Shown: positions 52,830-63,991 of the stretch, piece by piece | Position numbering within the stretch: position 1 is the stretch's first letter | Layout of the letters: every line of letters starts with the position of its first letter | Source: Tiliqua scincoides | Lineage: Eukaryota > Chordata > Lepidosauria > Squamata > Scincidae | Assembly: GCF_035046505.1 (NCBI RefSeq) | Contig: NC_089822.1 | Location: forward strand, 95,137,659-95,201,658 | DNA: 64,000 nucleotides | Direction: 5' to 3' | Program-made: the position numbers and the translations under genes | The notes under the pieces: model-generated | The model's database searches: none | What the model was told of the DNA's origin: nothing | What the model saw: only the letters and a program-made list of their open reading frames with translations

Positions 52830-54258
52830 TCTGGTAACCTCTGGTATGAACCGAGATATCCATGCAAACAGCCAATCACAAGAAAGTTCATTATTCCTTA
52901 GCTGGCACTTGGGAAGTAGGTTGTTCTCTCAACCAATAAGCTGCTATAGGTGCCACTGGGATCCATGTGTTATTCGTAACAAACTCCCACTCATTGTGAT
53001 TGCTGGCAGTGTTTCTGGTTTTGTCAATGGCCAATCACTGGTTCCTTAGGTCTTCCTCAATGTGTTTGATCCACATTTTCTTCGGTGCTGCCTGTTGAGT
53101 TATCCAGTAGGGAGGATGCTCATGCCAGAGGAACTTGTGTGGCAGCTAAATGGTGTTCGTTCTACAAACATGGCCAAACCATTGTAGTCTGCATATTTGG
53201 ATTTGTTCTTCAACTGATGGCTAATGACACCATATCCAGATTGTCTCATTAACTATGGTGATCACAAAGACAGACACCCAAGATCTGTCTCAGGCACTGC
53301 AGTTGGAAGACCTCGAGCTTGTCTGATTTTAACTAGGTCCATGTTTCTGATCCACACAGGAGAATTGGCAGGATCAGCATTTGGGAGAGGCAAATTTTGG
53401 ACTTGATGGAGATATTGGCCTTCTTCCAGAGGCACCGCTTGAGCAATGCAAACGTTGCTTGGTCAATCCTGCTATGGACTATGGTGATGAATGCCACTTT
53501 TTCTCCTGTACTAGTGATCCCAGGTATTTGAATTCTTGAAGCTGCTCAGTTTGGTCTCCATCAAGGTGAACGTTGGTCTGTGATCCATCTATGGTCATAA
53601 CTGTGGTGTTATCCACATAAGGTGTCTGCAAACATCAAGTCAATCAGGAAGTTGTTTATGTTGTACTGAATGCCACACTTGTCCTCAGATGTTTTCCCTA
53701 TAATGGCATCAATCACGATATTGAAAAGCAGGGGGAAAGGCAAACTCCAGTTTGGGTGGAAAATTGTTTGGATAGTTTATTTTGAATCTGCACACTGCTC
53801 ATTGTGACACTGTATGATACTTGAAGAAGCTGGATGATCTTCAGTTGAACGTGCACATTCTCCAATGCCCTCCACAGGGCAGGCCAGTGAGCACACTCAA
53901 ATTCTGATTTGAAGTCGATGAAGACGATGACGGTTAGCTTCCTACACCTGAATCTTTCCTCCATCAATTGACACACGGTGGATATTTGATCAATGCAGTC
54001 CTGATGAGGCCTGAATCCTGCTTGCTTTTCTCAGTTGGCCTGTTCATGATGTTTCTGCAGACTGGATTGTATTATCTTCATAAATACCTTGCCAATGATT
54101 GAAGGGAGTCTGATGTCGCAGTAGTTCTTGCATTCCCCTCTATCACCTTTCTTCAGGATTGGTGCAACGATGGCTTGTTCCCATGCTAGTGGGATGCCTT
54201 CCAAGCACCAGATGCACATCAGGAGGACATGGAGCCACTGCAGCAGAATGTCTCCCTC
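52830..54258 (-). mobile_element. RTE-like LINE, reverse transcriptase to 3' part
   Basis: Minus-strand pieces read EGDILLQWLHVLLMCIWCLE, AWEQAIVAPILKKGDRGECK, RQLMEERF, VIVFIDFKSEFECAHWPALW, GVCLSPCFS and, further on, FKYLGSLV-like and ILPILLCGSETWT-like phrases. These are the reverse transcriptase order of an RTE-like non-LTR element (KKGDRxECKNYRGISLL, FIDFKxAFDxV, LYGSETW). It has many frame breaks and is old. The clade is uncertain; it is not CR1, L2 or BovB. Its 5' continuation lies inverted at 54259-55000. Confidence 0.75.
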
Positions 54259-55000
54259 AACTGTGGATCTGATCACTACCTTGTTTGTGCTAAGGTCCAG
54301 CTGTGACCACAACTGGCAAAATGCAAGGCACCCTCAACCAGTCAAACTGAACTGGGCATGTCTGAGGAATCCAGAACTCAGACAAGAATTCCAGATCACC
54401 CTATCCAACCAATTTGCAACACTTGAACAATTGGATGATGTTGATGCAGAAGAAAAGCAGATATCAGAGTCTATTCTAGAATGGGCTACCCCTCTGTGCT
54501 CAACTGTCTGCTGTCAGACACAGCCGTGGATTTAGGGCTAGTGCCTGGATTGGTTGGACAAACTGAAACAAGCCAAACATGTCAACTTCAGACAATACCG
54601 GAAACTGAATAAAGAGGTCAGACAGAAGTTGAAGGTGGAATGGGAAGCCTATTGGAATAGTGTTGCAGCCAACCTAGAAAAGGCAGCATCCAGGCATGAA
54701 TACCGGATTCTGTATCAGGAGACTGAATAGTAAAACTAAGTCGACCAATGACAATATCAAGAAAGAAGATTATACCTTCCTGAGCTCCCCCGGTGAACGC
54801 CTGCAGTGAAGGAAAGAATTTTCCAACAACTATATAAGCACACCTCACCCCAGGGAACATCACCAGAGCCACCACCCAACAAAACGCCTGAGAATCCATT
54901 CCTCATTGGTGAGCCAACAATTGATGGTGAATGCTATAAGGTCATTGAATGGAAAGGCGCCCAGAGTAGACCAAGTCACTGCCAAAATTATCAAAGTTAG
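54259..55000 (+). mobile_element. Inverted 5' segment of the same RTE-like LINE
   Basis: On the plus strand GSDHYLVCAKVQL is the usual end of the endonuclease domain. It is followed by LRNPELRQEFQITLSNQFAT, LDKLKQAKHVNFRQYRKLNK and, at the far end, VIEWKGAQSRPSHCQNYQS in one frame or LNGKAPRVDQVTAKII in another. The last phrase is the start of the reverse transcriptase, and the minus-strand segment picks up directly after it, with EGDILLQWLH. One element is thus cut in two, with the 5' piece reversed. Confidence 0.7.
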
Positions 55001-55345
55001 AGACTAGGGTTACATCACCTTTGTCCACTTTTTTGAGATGGAATAATCACATTATTCATGTAATCAGCTGTTCACATAGCAGGTTCTGTTCATGAAGGAG
55101 GCTGTTTGGTGAGGGGAAGGAACTTGCACCAGTTCTCCACCATGCTATTTTAGCACCACACCTTGCTGAATGCATCAAAAGAAGGTCACAAATGACCTTG
55201 GCTGCTTTACCTTACCAACATTTGTACATCACTTGCAGGATCAGGGTTGACACAAGTCTTCATTCTGGCAGGCATGTATGAGTCTTGGTCTTTTGATTTC
55301 ATAATGGGAAAAATCATCCTGGAGTTTCATAACCATTAAGCACAC
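55001..55345. other. Intergenic, unassigned
   Basis: No gene or repeat family was recognised. Confidence 0.35.
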
Positions 55346-55348
55346 TAA

Positions 55349-55434
55349 GGCTGCAATCCTATCCACACTTACCTGGGAACAAACCTCACTGATGACAATG
55401 GGACTTCTGAGAAGATATGCATAGGATTGGGCTC
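55349..55434. mobile_element. 86-bp palindromic TNA-target element
   Basis: It begins GGCTGCAATCCTATCCACAC and ends GCATAGGATTGGGCTC. The flanks are TAA (55346-55348) and TTA (55435-55437), one mismatch. Confidence 0.75.
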
Positions 55435-55437
55435 TTA

Positions 55438-57211
55438 CTATCTAAAAATGACTGTTTTCTCTCTCACCTCTGAAACTTCAGCACATCCTGACATCTATTT
55501 CTTTAAGCCGTGAAACGATAAGAGCTAGAAACTTATGATACATTTGTGTCAATTTCTCTTTTCGTGTAATAACTTAGAACTGGTTCACACAATGAGCAGC
55601 AGCGGACCTAAAACACCGAAATAATTTGACATTTATTGAGAGGTTCACCAGTTTTGTTTTACTTCAGGCAGAAAGGGGAAACAAACTAGCAATACTAAAT
55701 AATACCTGTGCATGCAACAGCCGTGTATCAAGTGGTAACTTATGATAGCATATGTAGAAGCTGATCGCCTTTGGTTGTGGCTGGTTGTAGAGCCTGGTTG
55801 TCTTTGTCATCCTGCCAAGTGGAATTCTGATCAATTGCAAACATGCAACACCTTCCTGTTAGATCAAGAGTGTTTTGTAATTCCAAAGCTTGTACACCAG
55901 TCCCAAGACCTCATTTTATTTTTAATTCTTAAAAACCATAGCCTGATTACTGAGCCAGGTTCTAAAATAGAAAGAGGTTTAATTGTCAAGAACGAATGTT
56001 CAGCATCTTGACTGGGAGAGGTACAACATTAAGACTGTTAGTATCATTGCCTAAAGTAGGTAATGAGGCAAAGCTCTTGAGATACATTAAGTGCCATTTA
56101 ATGGGGACCTTTCTGCTTGATGAGTGTTCTGTGCAGCGAGCAACATCGGGGGAAAGCACTTGACATGGTCTATTACCATAAGCCACCCTGTGTACAACCT
56201 AGTCAACTGGAAGGAGCAGGGGAGCTCGAAGGCAGAATTGCAGGTCCTGGATCATTCAGGAAAAAGGTGGAAATCCAATCTCTCAAAAGAAATTTAAAAT
56301 AAAATTTACTCCAGCTGTCCCTGCTTAGCAAGGGCAGTCCCTGTTTTCTGGAACGTGGTTCCTGGTCAATCACTCGCCCTCCACTTGCCTTTGCAGGTGC
56401 CTTGTCCCAAGCTGTGCTTGTGCAAAGTTGTCATCCTATAAGATTCAGCATCATCTCATAGCTAAATCTTCAAGTGGGGAGTGGGTGCATCTCTTTGCTA
56501 ATGCTTATATGTAGGTGAATGCATACATGTGAACTTTTAAGATGGCAGGCAGTGCACGGCTCAACATTTCACATATTGCAGCTGCTGAGGGTTCGGTGTG
56601 CTTTGAACCATCGATGACAACTTGCAGAGACAGTTTCCTGTTTCATTTTTCAAGCATAACCTTAAAAAAATAAAACACCATCCTGGCTTTTGTATCAGTG
56701 GGGGGAAGGCTATTGCAGAGCAAATTGATGGAGCAGAGAGAAGGAGAAGTATAGACTTTTGCTATGTGTATATTGGAGTACGAGGCTCAGACAGTGATCC
56801 TCAGAATTAGATTTGGGGTATTCAATCCTGTTTCATTTTTAATCTCTGGCATAGGGAGAGCGTGGCAGTGTTCTCATGACAATTAACACTGAACAGAGTG
56901 GACAGTGCGTGCGCACACACACACACACACTACTGTAAAAATTAAATGTTTGCTTCACCCTCACCCCCCGAATGATTATTTTTAGAGACTCCTGGTCACT
57001 GGTGTGATGTGCACTTTTTGCTATTTGAAGTCACATACACCCAGCCTTAATTGTCACTGTGGTGCAGAAGTTATGCTTTGCATGGGCCTCAGACCCATGC
57101 AGAACCAATTGCCCTGAATCAGTGCACGGTCCATGTGTAGAAATAAGTCTGTGAGCAGATGCATGGTATGGTTCAGTGATTGCTTCCAGCCATTTTGAGT
57201 AGATCCTCTAC
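55438..57211. other. Intergenic, unassigned
   Basis: No gene was recognised; a short (CA)n lies at 56911-56930. Confidence 0.35.
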
Positions 57212-57880
57212 CTCCGTCTTTCTCAAACGGTGGTATAGACACCTCCAATGGTTCTTGAGATCATGTCTGGTGGTATGCATGGGATCCCTGGACACCTGCT
57301 GCCTGGCAGCAAGACCAACAATGCAACCAGTGTCAGACCTCCCCAGCCCCGCACACCGGGGCAAATATCTGCAATGGCGCCCCCCACAGGATGCTGCCAC
57401 TCCCAGCACGCAAATCCACCCCCCCCCCACTTACCTGGAGCACATGGTGACTCGCACAACTCCAAGACACATCAGGGAAGCCTTCTGAAAGTTCCCCAAT
57501 GCTTTAAACTGTGCTTCTGGAAAACCGGAAGCAGTTTCCGACCCTGTCGGGAGCCTCAAAAGGCTTCCGTGGGGTCCTAAAGCTGGGCAAGGCTCTGCAC
57601 CTGGGGCATTTACTCCATCAAATGAATGGGAAGCCCACCACTGAATGCAACATGACAGACAGCGGTAGGAGGCTGTTTGTCACAAGCCACTGTGGGCAGA
57701 ACTCCAAAGCATGCTTTTCCATGCTCGAAAAAGCCCTCCCATCCACCCTGAGCTGGTGTATGTTTATTGCATCTGGCCTCCCAATCCAGAAGCAGCTGGT
57801 GATGACCTGTTACCTCTGTTAGTACTTAAAAAAGGTGGATCATGCAAAGTGGTACAGTGGAGGACAAACTTTGGAAAACA
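57212..57880. mobile_element. Possible hAT-like composite element
   Basis: CGTCTTTCTCAAACGGTGGT at the left and a weak complement, CAAACTTTGGAAAACATTACTG, at the right suggest an old hAT. The 57420-57640 part is shared with 44890-45270. No duplication could be read. The long plus frames here are GC-driven and not credited. Confidence 0.4.
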
Positions 57881-59600
57881 TTACTGTACATTGTAAGTCG
57901 TGGTTCACAACCCAAGTGGGCTGTTCTTATTAGCCAGCCACAACCCTTAATTTAATTTCTCAATTTGGACAGGATTCTCTTTTCCTTACAGAAAATTCAT
58001 GCATTATATAATGCACTAACATTATTAAGACCATTTATATACCACTTTTCAACAAAGACTAGCTCACAGAGTGGTTTCCATTGCGAAAGAAATAAATGTA
58101 GGTTATGTTACCAAAAGAAAGTCAGGAAGATCTGATAAATGAAGAACTCATCTTGGTTGTTGCATGCACCACAAACACTGCTATTTTGGAATGAGATGTC
58201 AAGGACACTCAGGCGAGGTGTTGAGGGCGGGGAAAGTTTTGCCTTCCCAAACTATCTTTCAAGAGGCTCAACCTCAAACCTCAAACTCAACCTTGGCAGT
58301 ATCTCAGGGAATGCTGAGACCCAACCCTTGGTCTGTATGTAGCTACAGTACATACAAGCCTACAACAGCTACCCAGGATCCTTTGTAATATTACAAGGGA
58401 TCCTAGACAATGTGCCTGGGACTGCATGCTGCTTGATTTGCAACCCTAAAAATAATAATGCTTCCCTAGGCAACCACTTGGGTTGCTTGAGCAGACAAGC
58501 CAGCTTTGATGGGGGGGTGCGAGGGGGATGACCATCAACTGCTTTGCACATGCCCAAGTTCCTCAGGGACCGCTTGTGCTCAGCAGGCTGACAATCAAAG
58601 GCTGTGCCTTCTGAAACCATTTTCTACTTTCACAGCTTGAAAACCATCCACGGCAGTTCCCTCCTGAGCTTTTACACTAGCAGAAGCCAAAGAGACAGTC
58701 TTGACCTGTCTCTTTAGCATTACTTTAATGTTACGCCTCTCTGCCTTTTCACCTTTGTCCTTGCTTGAATGAAAGAACTCCCAGCATTATCTCTTTGAAC
58801 CTGTACTCTATCTCCAGCACTCCTACTTTGCTTCAGCTCCTTCCTTTGGGTTGAAACTTCACAGCTATTCTAGAGGCTCCTCCACTTTTGCCACCACCAG
58901 CAGCACTCAAAATTGTGTGTGTGGGGGGGAAGTATGGGAATCTTCATGAGATCTGTAGCAGTGCAATGCTACTTGGGAAGCACCCAGGGCTTAGAACCTT
59001 GGTGCCTGATGGGAGAGTGCTAAAAGCAGAAGCACTCTGAGGGTTTGAAAGTTAGAACTCGAGCAGCAAGGCGTTAGAGCAATGAATAAAACGACAGACA
59101 TGTATAGAAGCGAGATGCAGAAGGAAGGCCGCTGGGATTCAGTCTTCTCTGGCTTTTATTCCCTCTCAAACAATACACATCAGGCTGGGGTTTTCCATTC
59201 TCTTATCTTGTTTACAATACTAAACAATGAGTCAGAAGTCTGCGGCTTCTACTTAACGAGAACAAGGCAGAGGCTTCTAGATGTGTCCAGATGCCAACAT
59301 AGGTGTGCCTGCACTTGTTGCCATGTCTCTAAAAGCCTAATATTCTATGCATTTTCCTACAAGATCCACCAGCCCCACCCTGATTCCCCTCCATTTTAGC
59401 AAAATCATGGCCCCCTCCGTTGCCTTCTAAATATAGTAGCCAAGGAACTATCATGAAATGAGAAGCAGCAATCCCTCCACCACCCCATAATTCAAACACC
59501 ATCTTCCACTACACCCAACGAACACAGGCTCTTCTCCATCACATTTTTTTTTTCTTTAGACAAATGTCACTGGCCTTTATGTGACAATTGTTAATTGTAC
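57881..59600. other. Intergenic, unassigned
   Basis: No gene was recognised. TATACCACTTTTCAACAAAG near 58030 may be a worn LINE tail on the minus strand. A T run precedes the CR1 element near 59545. Confidence 0.35.
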
Positions 59601-59603
59601 AAT

Positions 59604-60914
59604 TGTTTCCCTATTTTTAAAAAGGGAAAGAGGGGGGAAACGGGAAACTATAGGCCGGTCAGCCTAACATCCATACTAGGTAAGATGGTGGAATGCCTCA
59701 TCAAAGATAGGATCTCAAAACACATAGACGAACAGGCCTTGCTGAGGGAGAGTCAGCATGGCTTCTGTAAGGGTAAGTCTTGCCTCACAAACCTTATAGA
59801 ATTCTTTGAAAAGGTCAACAGGCATGTGGATGCGGGAGAACCCGTGGACATTATATATCTGGACTTTCAGAAGGCGTTTGACACGGTCCCTCACCAAAGG
59901 CTACTGAAAAAACTCCACAGTCAGGGAATTAGAGGACAGGTCCTCTCGTGGATTGAGAACTGGTTGGAGGCCAGGAAGCAGAGAGTGGGTGTCAATGGGC
60001 AATTTTCACAATGGAGAGAGGTGAAAAGCGGTGTGCTTTTCAACCTCTTCATAAATGACCTGGAGACAGGGTTGAGCAGTGAAGTGGCTAAGTTTGCAGA
60101 CGACACCAAACTTTTCCGAGTGGTAAAGACCAGAAGTGATTGTGAGGAGCTCCAGAAGGATCTCTCCAGACTGGCAGAATGGGCAGCAAAATGGCAGATG
60201 CGCTTCAATGTCAGTAAGTGTAAAGTCATGCACATTGGGGCAAAAAATCAAAACTTTAGATATAGGCTGATGGGTTCTGAGCTGTCTGTGACAGATCAGG
60301 AGAGAGATCTTGGGGTGGTGGTGGACAGGTCGATGAAAGTGTCGACCCAATGTGCGGCGGCAGTGAAGAAGGCCAATTCTATGCTTGGGATCATTAGAAA
60401 AGGTATTGAGAACAAAACAGCTAATATCATAATACTGTTGTACAAATCTATGGTAAGGCCACACCTGGAGTATTGTGTCCAGTTCTGGTCGCCGCATCTC
60501 AAAAAAGACATAGTGGAAATGGAAAAGGTGCAAAAGAGAGCGACTAAGATGATTACGGGGCTGGGGCACCTTCCTTATGAGGAAAGGCTACGGCGTTTGG
60601 GCCTCTTCAGCCTAGAAAAGAGACGCCTGAGGGGGGACATGATTGAGACATACAAAATTATGCAGGGGATGGACAGAGTGGATAAGGAGATGCTCTTTAC
60701 ACTCTCACATAATACCAGAACCAGGGGACATCCACTAAAATTGAGTGTTGGGCGGGTTAGGACAGACAAAAGAAAATATTTCTTTACTCAGCGTGTGGTC
60801 GGTCTGTGGAACTCCTTGCCACAGGATGTGGTGCTGGCGTCTAGCCTAGACGCCTTTAAAAGGGGTTTGGACAAGTTTCTGGAAGAAAAATCCATTATGG
60901 GGTACAAGCCATGA
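59604..60914 (+). pseudogene. CR1 ORF2 reverse transcriptase, C-terminal 436 codons
   Basis: The frame is open without a stop from the left edge of the element to TGA at 60912-60914. It contains NYRPVSLTS, IDEQALLRESQHGFCKGKSC, VDIIYLDFQKAFDTV (catalytic Asp in YLDF), KFADDTKLF (FADD at about 60093-60104), VRPHLEYCVQFWSPHLKKDI and the end LDKFLEEKSIMGYKP. Between REVKSGV and LFNLFINDL, at about 60034, the nine residues of the usual CR1 phrase PQGSVLGPL are missing, an in-frame 27-bp loss. As PQG is a conserved reverse transcriptase motif, activity is unlikely even apart from the missing endonuclease. Confidence 0.88.
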
Positions 60915-61106
60915 TGTGTATGCGCAACCTCCTGATTTTTGAAATGGGCTATGTCAGAATGCCAGATGCAAGGGAGGGCACCAGGATGAGGTCTCTTGTT
61001 GTCTGGTGTGCAACCCGGGGCATTTGGTGGGCCGCTGTGAGATACAGGAAGCTGGACTAGATGGGCCTATGGCCTGATCCAGTGGGGCTGTTCTTATGTT
61101 CTTATT
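59604..61106 (+). mobile_element. CR1 LINE, 5'-truncated, long open ORF2 end
   Basis: It enters ORF2 at the reverse transcriptase phrase IFKKGKRGETGNYRPVSLTS and runs to the 3' end with GCTGGACTAGATGGGCCTAT, CCTGATCCAGTGGGGCTG and the terminal TTCTTATGTTCTTA. The endonuclease half is missing. A sister copy starts 60 bp further on. An open frame of this length suggests a fairly young insertion. Confidence 0.93.
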
Positions 61107-61165
61107 GTATTTTTAGGAGAGCTACAACATTTAGTTTATGAATCAGTTCCTTATAATTAAAACAA

Positions 61166-61991
61166 TGTCGCGATCTGTGACAGATCGGGAGAGAGATTTG
61201 GGGGGGGGTGGACAGGTCAATGAAAGCGTCGACCCAATGTGCGGCGGCAGTGAAGAAGGCCAATTCTATGCTTGGGATCATTAGGAAGGGTATTGAGAAC
61301 AAAACGGCTAATATTATAATGCCGTTGTACAAATCTATGGTAAGGCCACACCTGGAGTATTGTGTCCAGTTCTGGTCACTGCATCTCAAAAAAGACATAG
61401 TGGAAATGGAAAAGGTGCAAAAGAGAGTGACTAAGATGATTACGGGGCTGGGGCACCTTGCTTATGAGGAAAGGCTACGGCGTTTGGGCCTCTTCAGCCT
61501 AGAAAAGAGACACCTGAGGGGGGACATGATTGAGACATACAAAATTATGCAGGGGATGGACAGAGTGGATAGGGAGATGCTCTTTACACTCTCACATAAT
61601 ACCAGAACCAGGGGATATCCACTAAAATTGAGTGTTGGGAGAGTTAGGACAGACAAAAGAAAATATTTATTTACTCAGCGTGTGGTTGATCTGTGGAACT
61701 CCTTGCCACAGGATGTGGTGATGGCGTCTAGCCTGAACGCCTTTAAAAGGGGATTGGACAAGTTTCTGGAGGAAAAATCCATTATGGGGTACAAGCCATG
61801 ATGTGTATGCGCAACCTCCTGATTTTAGAAATGGGCTATGTCAGAATGCCAGATGCAAGGGAGGGCACCAGGATGAGGTCTCTTGTTATCTGGTGTGCTC
61901 CCTGGGGCATTTGGTGGGCCGCTGTGAGATACAGGAAGCTGGACTAGATGGGCCTATGGCCTGATCCAGTGGGGCTGTTCTTATGTTCTTA
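61166..61991 (+). mobile_element. CR1 LINE 3' end, second copy
   Basis: It starts at TCTGTGACAGATCGGGAGAG (the ORF2 phrase SVTDQERDLGV) and ends GTTCTTATGTTCTTAA. The frame from about 61208 to 61801 is open for 197 codons (DRSMKASTQCAAAVKKANSM to KSIMGYKP). It has the same subfamily and orientation as the copy ending at 61106; by eye I count about 24 differences over some 590 bp, near 4%. A G run at 61201-61208 disturbs the frame near its start. Confidence 0.9.
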
Positions 61992-62161
61992 ATGTCCCTA
62001 ATTAATCAGCCAGCAGTTAATTTTTTTTTAATCGAATTGTTGAATTGCTTTCAGCTACCAAACGTATGGGTGGCAGATGCCATATTAGGTCTGCTCTTCC
62101 AACCCTGCTGCAACATGTACAGACAGCATCCAAAAGCAGTGTTATTTTTCCCTTCAGAAAT

Positions 62162-62604
62162 TGTTTCAAGCCTTTACACCAGTGTTTCTCAAACTGTGGG
62201 TCAGGACCCACAAGGTGGGTTGAGAGCCAATTTCAGGTGGGTCCCCATTCTTTCAATATTTTATTTTTAATAGATCAGACTTGATGCTACATTTGGGGAA
62301 ATGTTACAGATCTGTACTTTTAACAAGTCACTATGTATATTCTTTTAACAATGATAGTCAATGGGACTTACCCCTGGGTCAGTGTGGGTAGGATTGCAGT
62401 CTAGGATTGTTAAAAATATTCTGCTTGATGATATCACTTCCTGTCCTGACATCACTTCCAGTGGGTCCTGACAGACTCTTATTCTACAAAGTGGGTCCAG
62501 GTCCTAAATGTGTGAGAACCACTGCTATACACACTTTCATGGAAGTAAGCCCCACTGAATACAGTAGGACTTCCTTCGGCGTACACTTGCAGAGGATTGC
62601 ACTG
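62162..62604. mobile_element. 90-bp palindromic element split by a hAT insertion
   Basis: The left piece is TGTTTCAAGCCTTTACAC; the right piece holds GAAGTAAGCCCCACTGAATA and GCAGAGGATTGCACTG. Removing the hAT and its duplication leaves 90 bp. The left end is worn. Confidence 0.6.
62180..62524 (-). mobile_element. hAT 'GACCCACTTTTTAGAAT' family, 345 bp, nested
   Basis: The ends are CAGTGTTTCTCAAACTGTGG and AATGTGTGAGAACCACTG. The flanks CTTTACAC (62172-62179) and CTATACAC (62525-62532) match at 7 of 8. It is reversed relative to the copies at 8472, 28196 and 34336, and carries the same captured half-repeat (GACTTACCCCTGGGTCAGTG, AGGATTGCAGTC). Confidence 0.88.
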
Positions 62605-62607
62605 TTA

Positions 62608-63794
62608 ATCTATTAACCAGTTTTTACTCATGTGATTACATCAATTAAGATTTCTTTTGCAGGGAAGCAGCCCTCTTGTTTAGTATTATACCCCACTTCC
62701 CCTTTCACTGAACAGGTAGAAACTTTTTGGTCAGGCATGTTGCTGTGATTTATTTTTGCCAGCTCATGTTGTTTCAACAGCCTTTGGCTGTTTCAGCAAG
62801 GAAGCCAGGATTTATAATGTTTTAATACAAACTTTTAGAACATTTCACGGGATCAGTAATTGGTAGAGCCAATGAGAGGAATTATATCAGGGAGTACAAA
62901 ATTTCTTCTGGGCTCCTTCTCTTTTCTTTTCAAATGTGAATTTGGCTTCTGGGACCCCTTTTTTGACCCCGGGCCCCTCTCAGAAGCTCTGGTAATCAGT
63001 ATCAAGATTTCTGATATAAGGAATCCGTTTCCTTCACACGACAGATTACTGACAACTTCTGGGCCTTTTTTGGATGTTCAGTGACCTTGCAAGTTCTCCA
63101 CAGTCACAGGGCCTTCATGAATGCAACATCCACCCCCTCTCCCACCACCAATGTGCTCCATAGCTCTGCCCCTCCCATTCCCATGGGGTTGACCTTTGTC
63201 AGAAGAGGCAGGCATTCTCCTGACCCTGAGAAGACCAACGAGGAGGAAAGGTTACAAAGAAAATGGGTGTGGGGGCACTTGCCAGTGCAACCCACCAAAG
63301 TTCTAGCCCTGGAAGCTGCCCATCACCACCACCAGTGTCCACAGTACCTGCACAGAGCTATGGTGTTCTTGCAATGTCTTCTTACACCAGTTGAGCAGGA
63401 GGGAGCAAGCAGTGCTACTCCTTAAAGCAGCACAAATTCCCCATCCCCCAAAGAAAAACTACATGCAGCTCTTAAGCCGCCCAAGGCTGCTTGATCTTAG
63501 GCCACTTGCAAAACCCAGACTTGCTTCTGATTTGCCAGCTATATTTGGCTGGATTTTTGTCTGCCTTCTTATCTAAACAGGTGAGGTGTACAAGTCACTA
63601 CACAAGAAGAGGGGAGAACTGAGCCACAGGTGCACAACAAATCAGATTGGCAAGAGCCAAGGTGCAGGCCCTGGTGCCTTCATAAGAAACAGTCACTGGG
63701 GAAAGACTCTGCCTGACCCCTACAGCAGTAAGTGGACATAGGCTGTACAAGAACACCCGTTAGGTTTTATCTCAGCATCCTACGTTTTAGTACT
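62608..63794. other. Intergenic, unassigned
   Basis: No gene was recognised. The frame at 63081-63425 is Pro/His-rich by composition and has no family match known to me. Confidence 0.35.
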
Positions 63795-63802
63795 CCATAG
63801 CT

Positions 63803-63991
63803 CAGAGGTTCCCAAACTGTTTTGATTGGTGGCTCTCTTGACCTATTGGGTCTTTGGTTGTGGCTCCCCATTAGAGTTTCAAATCCTATCCATTGCATAG
63901 GGTGGAAGGTTTTTCTCAAGGATTCCACAGCTCCCTTGGCTGGGTTCTGCGACTCCCCAGGGAGCCACAGCTCACGGTTTGGGAACCACTG
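63803..63991. mobile_element. hAT element, CAGTGGTTCCCAAAC family, 189 bp
   Basis: The ends are CAGAGGTTCCCAAACTGTTT and CGGTTTGGGAACCACTG. The flanks are a perfect 8-bp duplication, CCATAGCT (63795-63802 and 63992-63999). Family members at 22178 and 27407. Probably one of the youngest hAT copies here. Confidence 0.92.
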
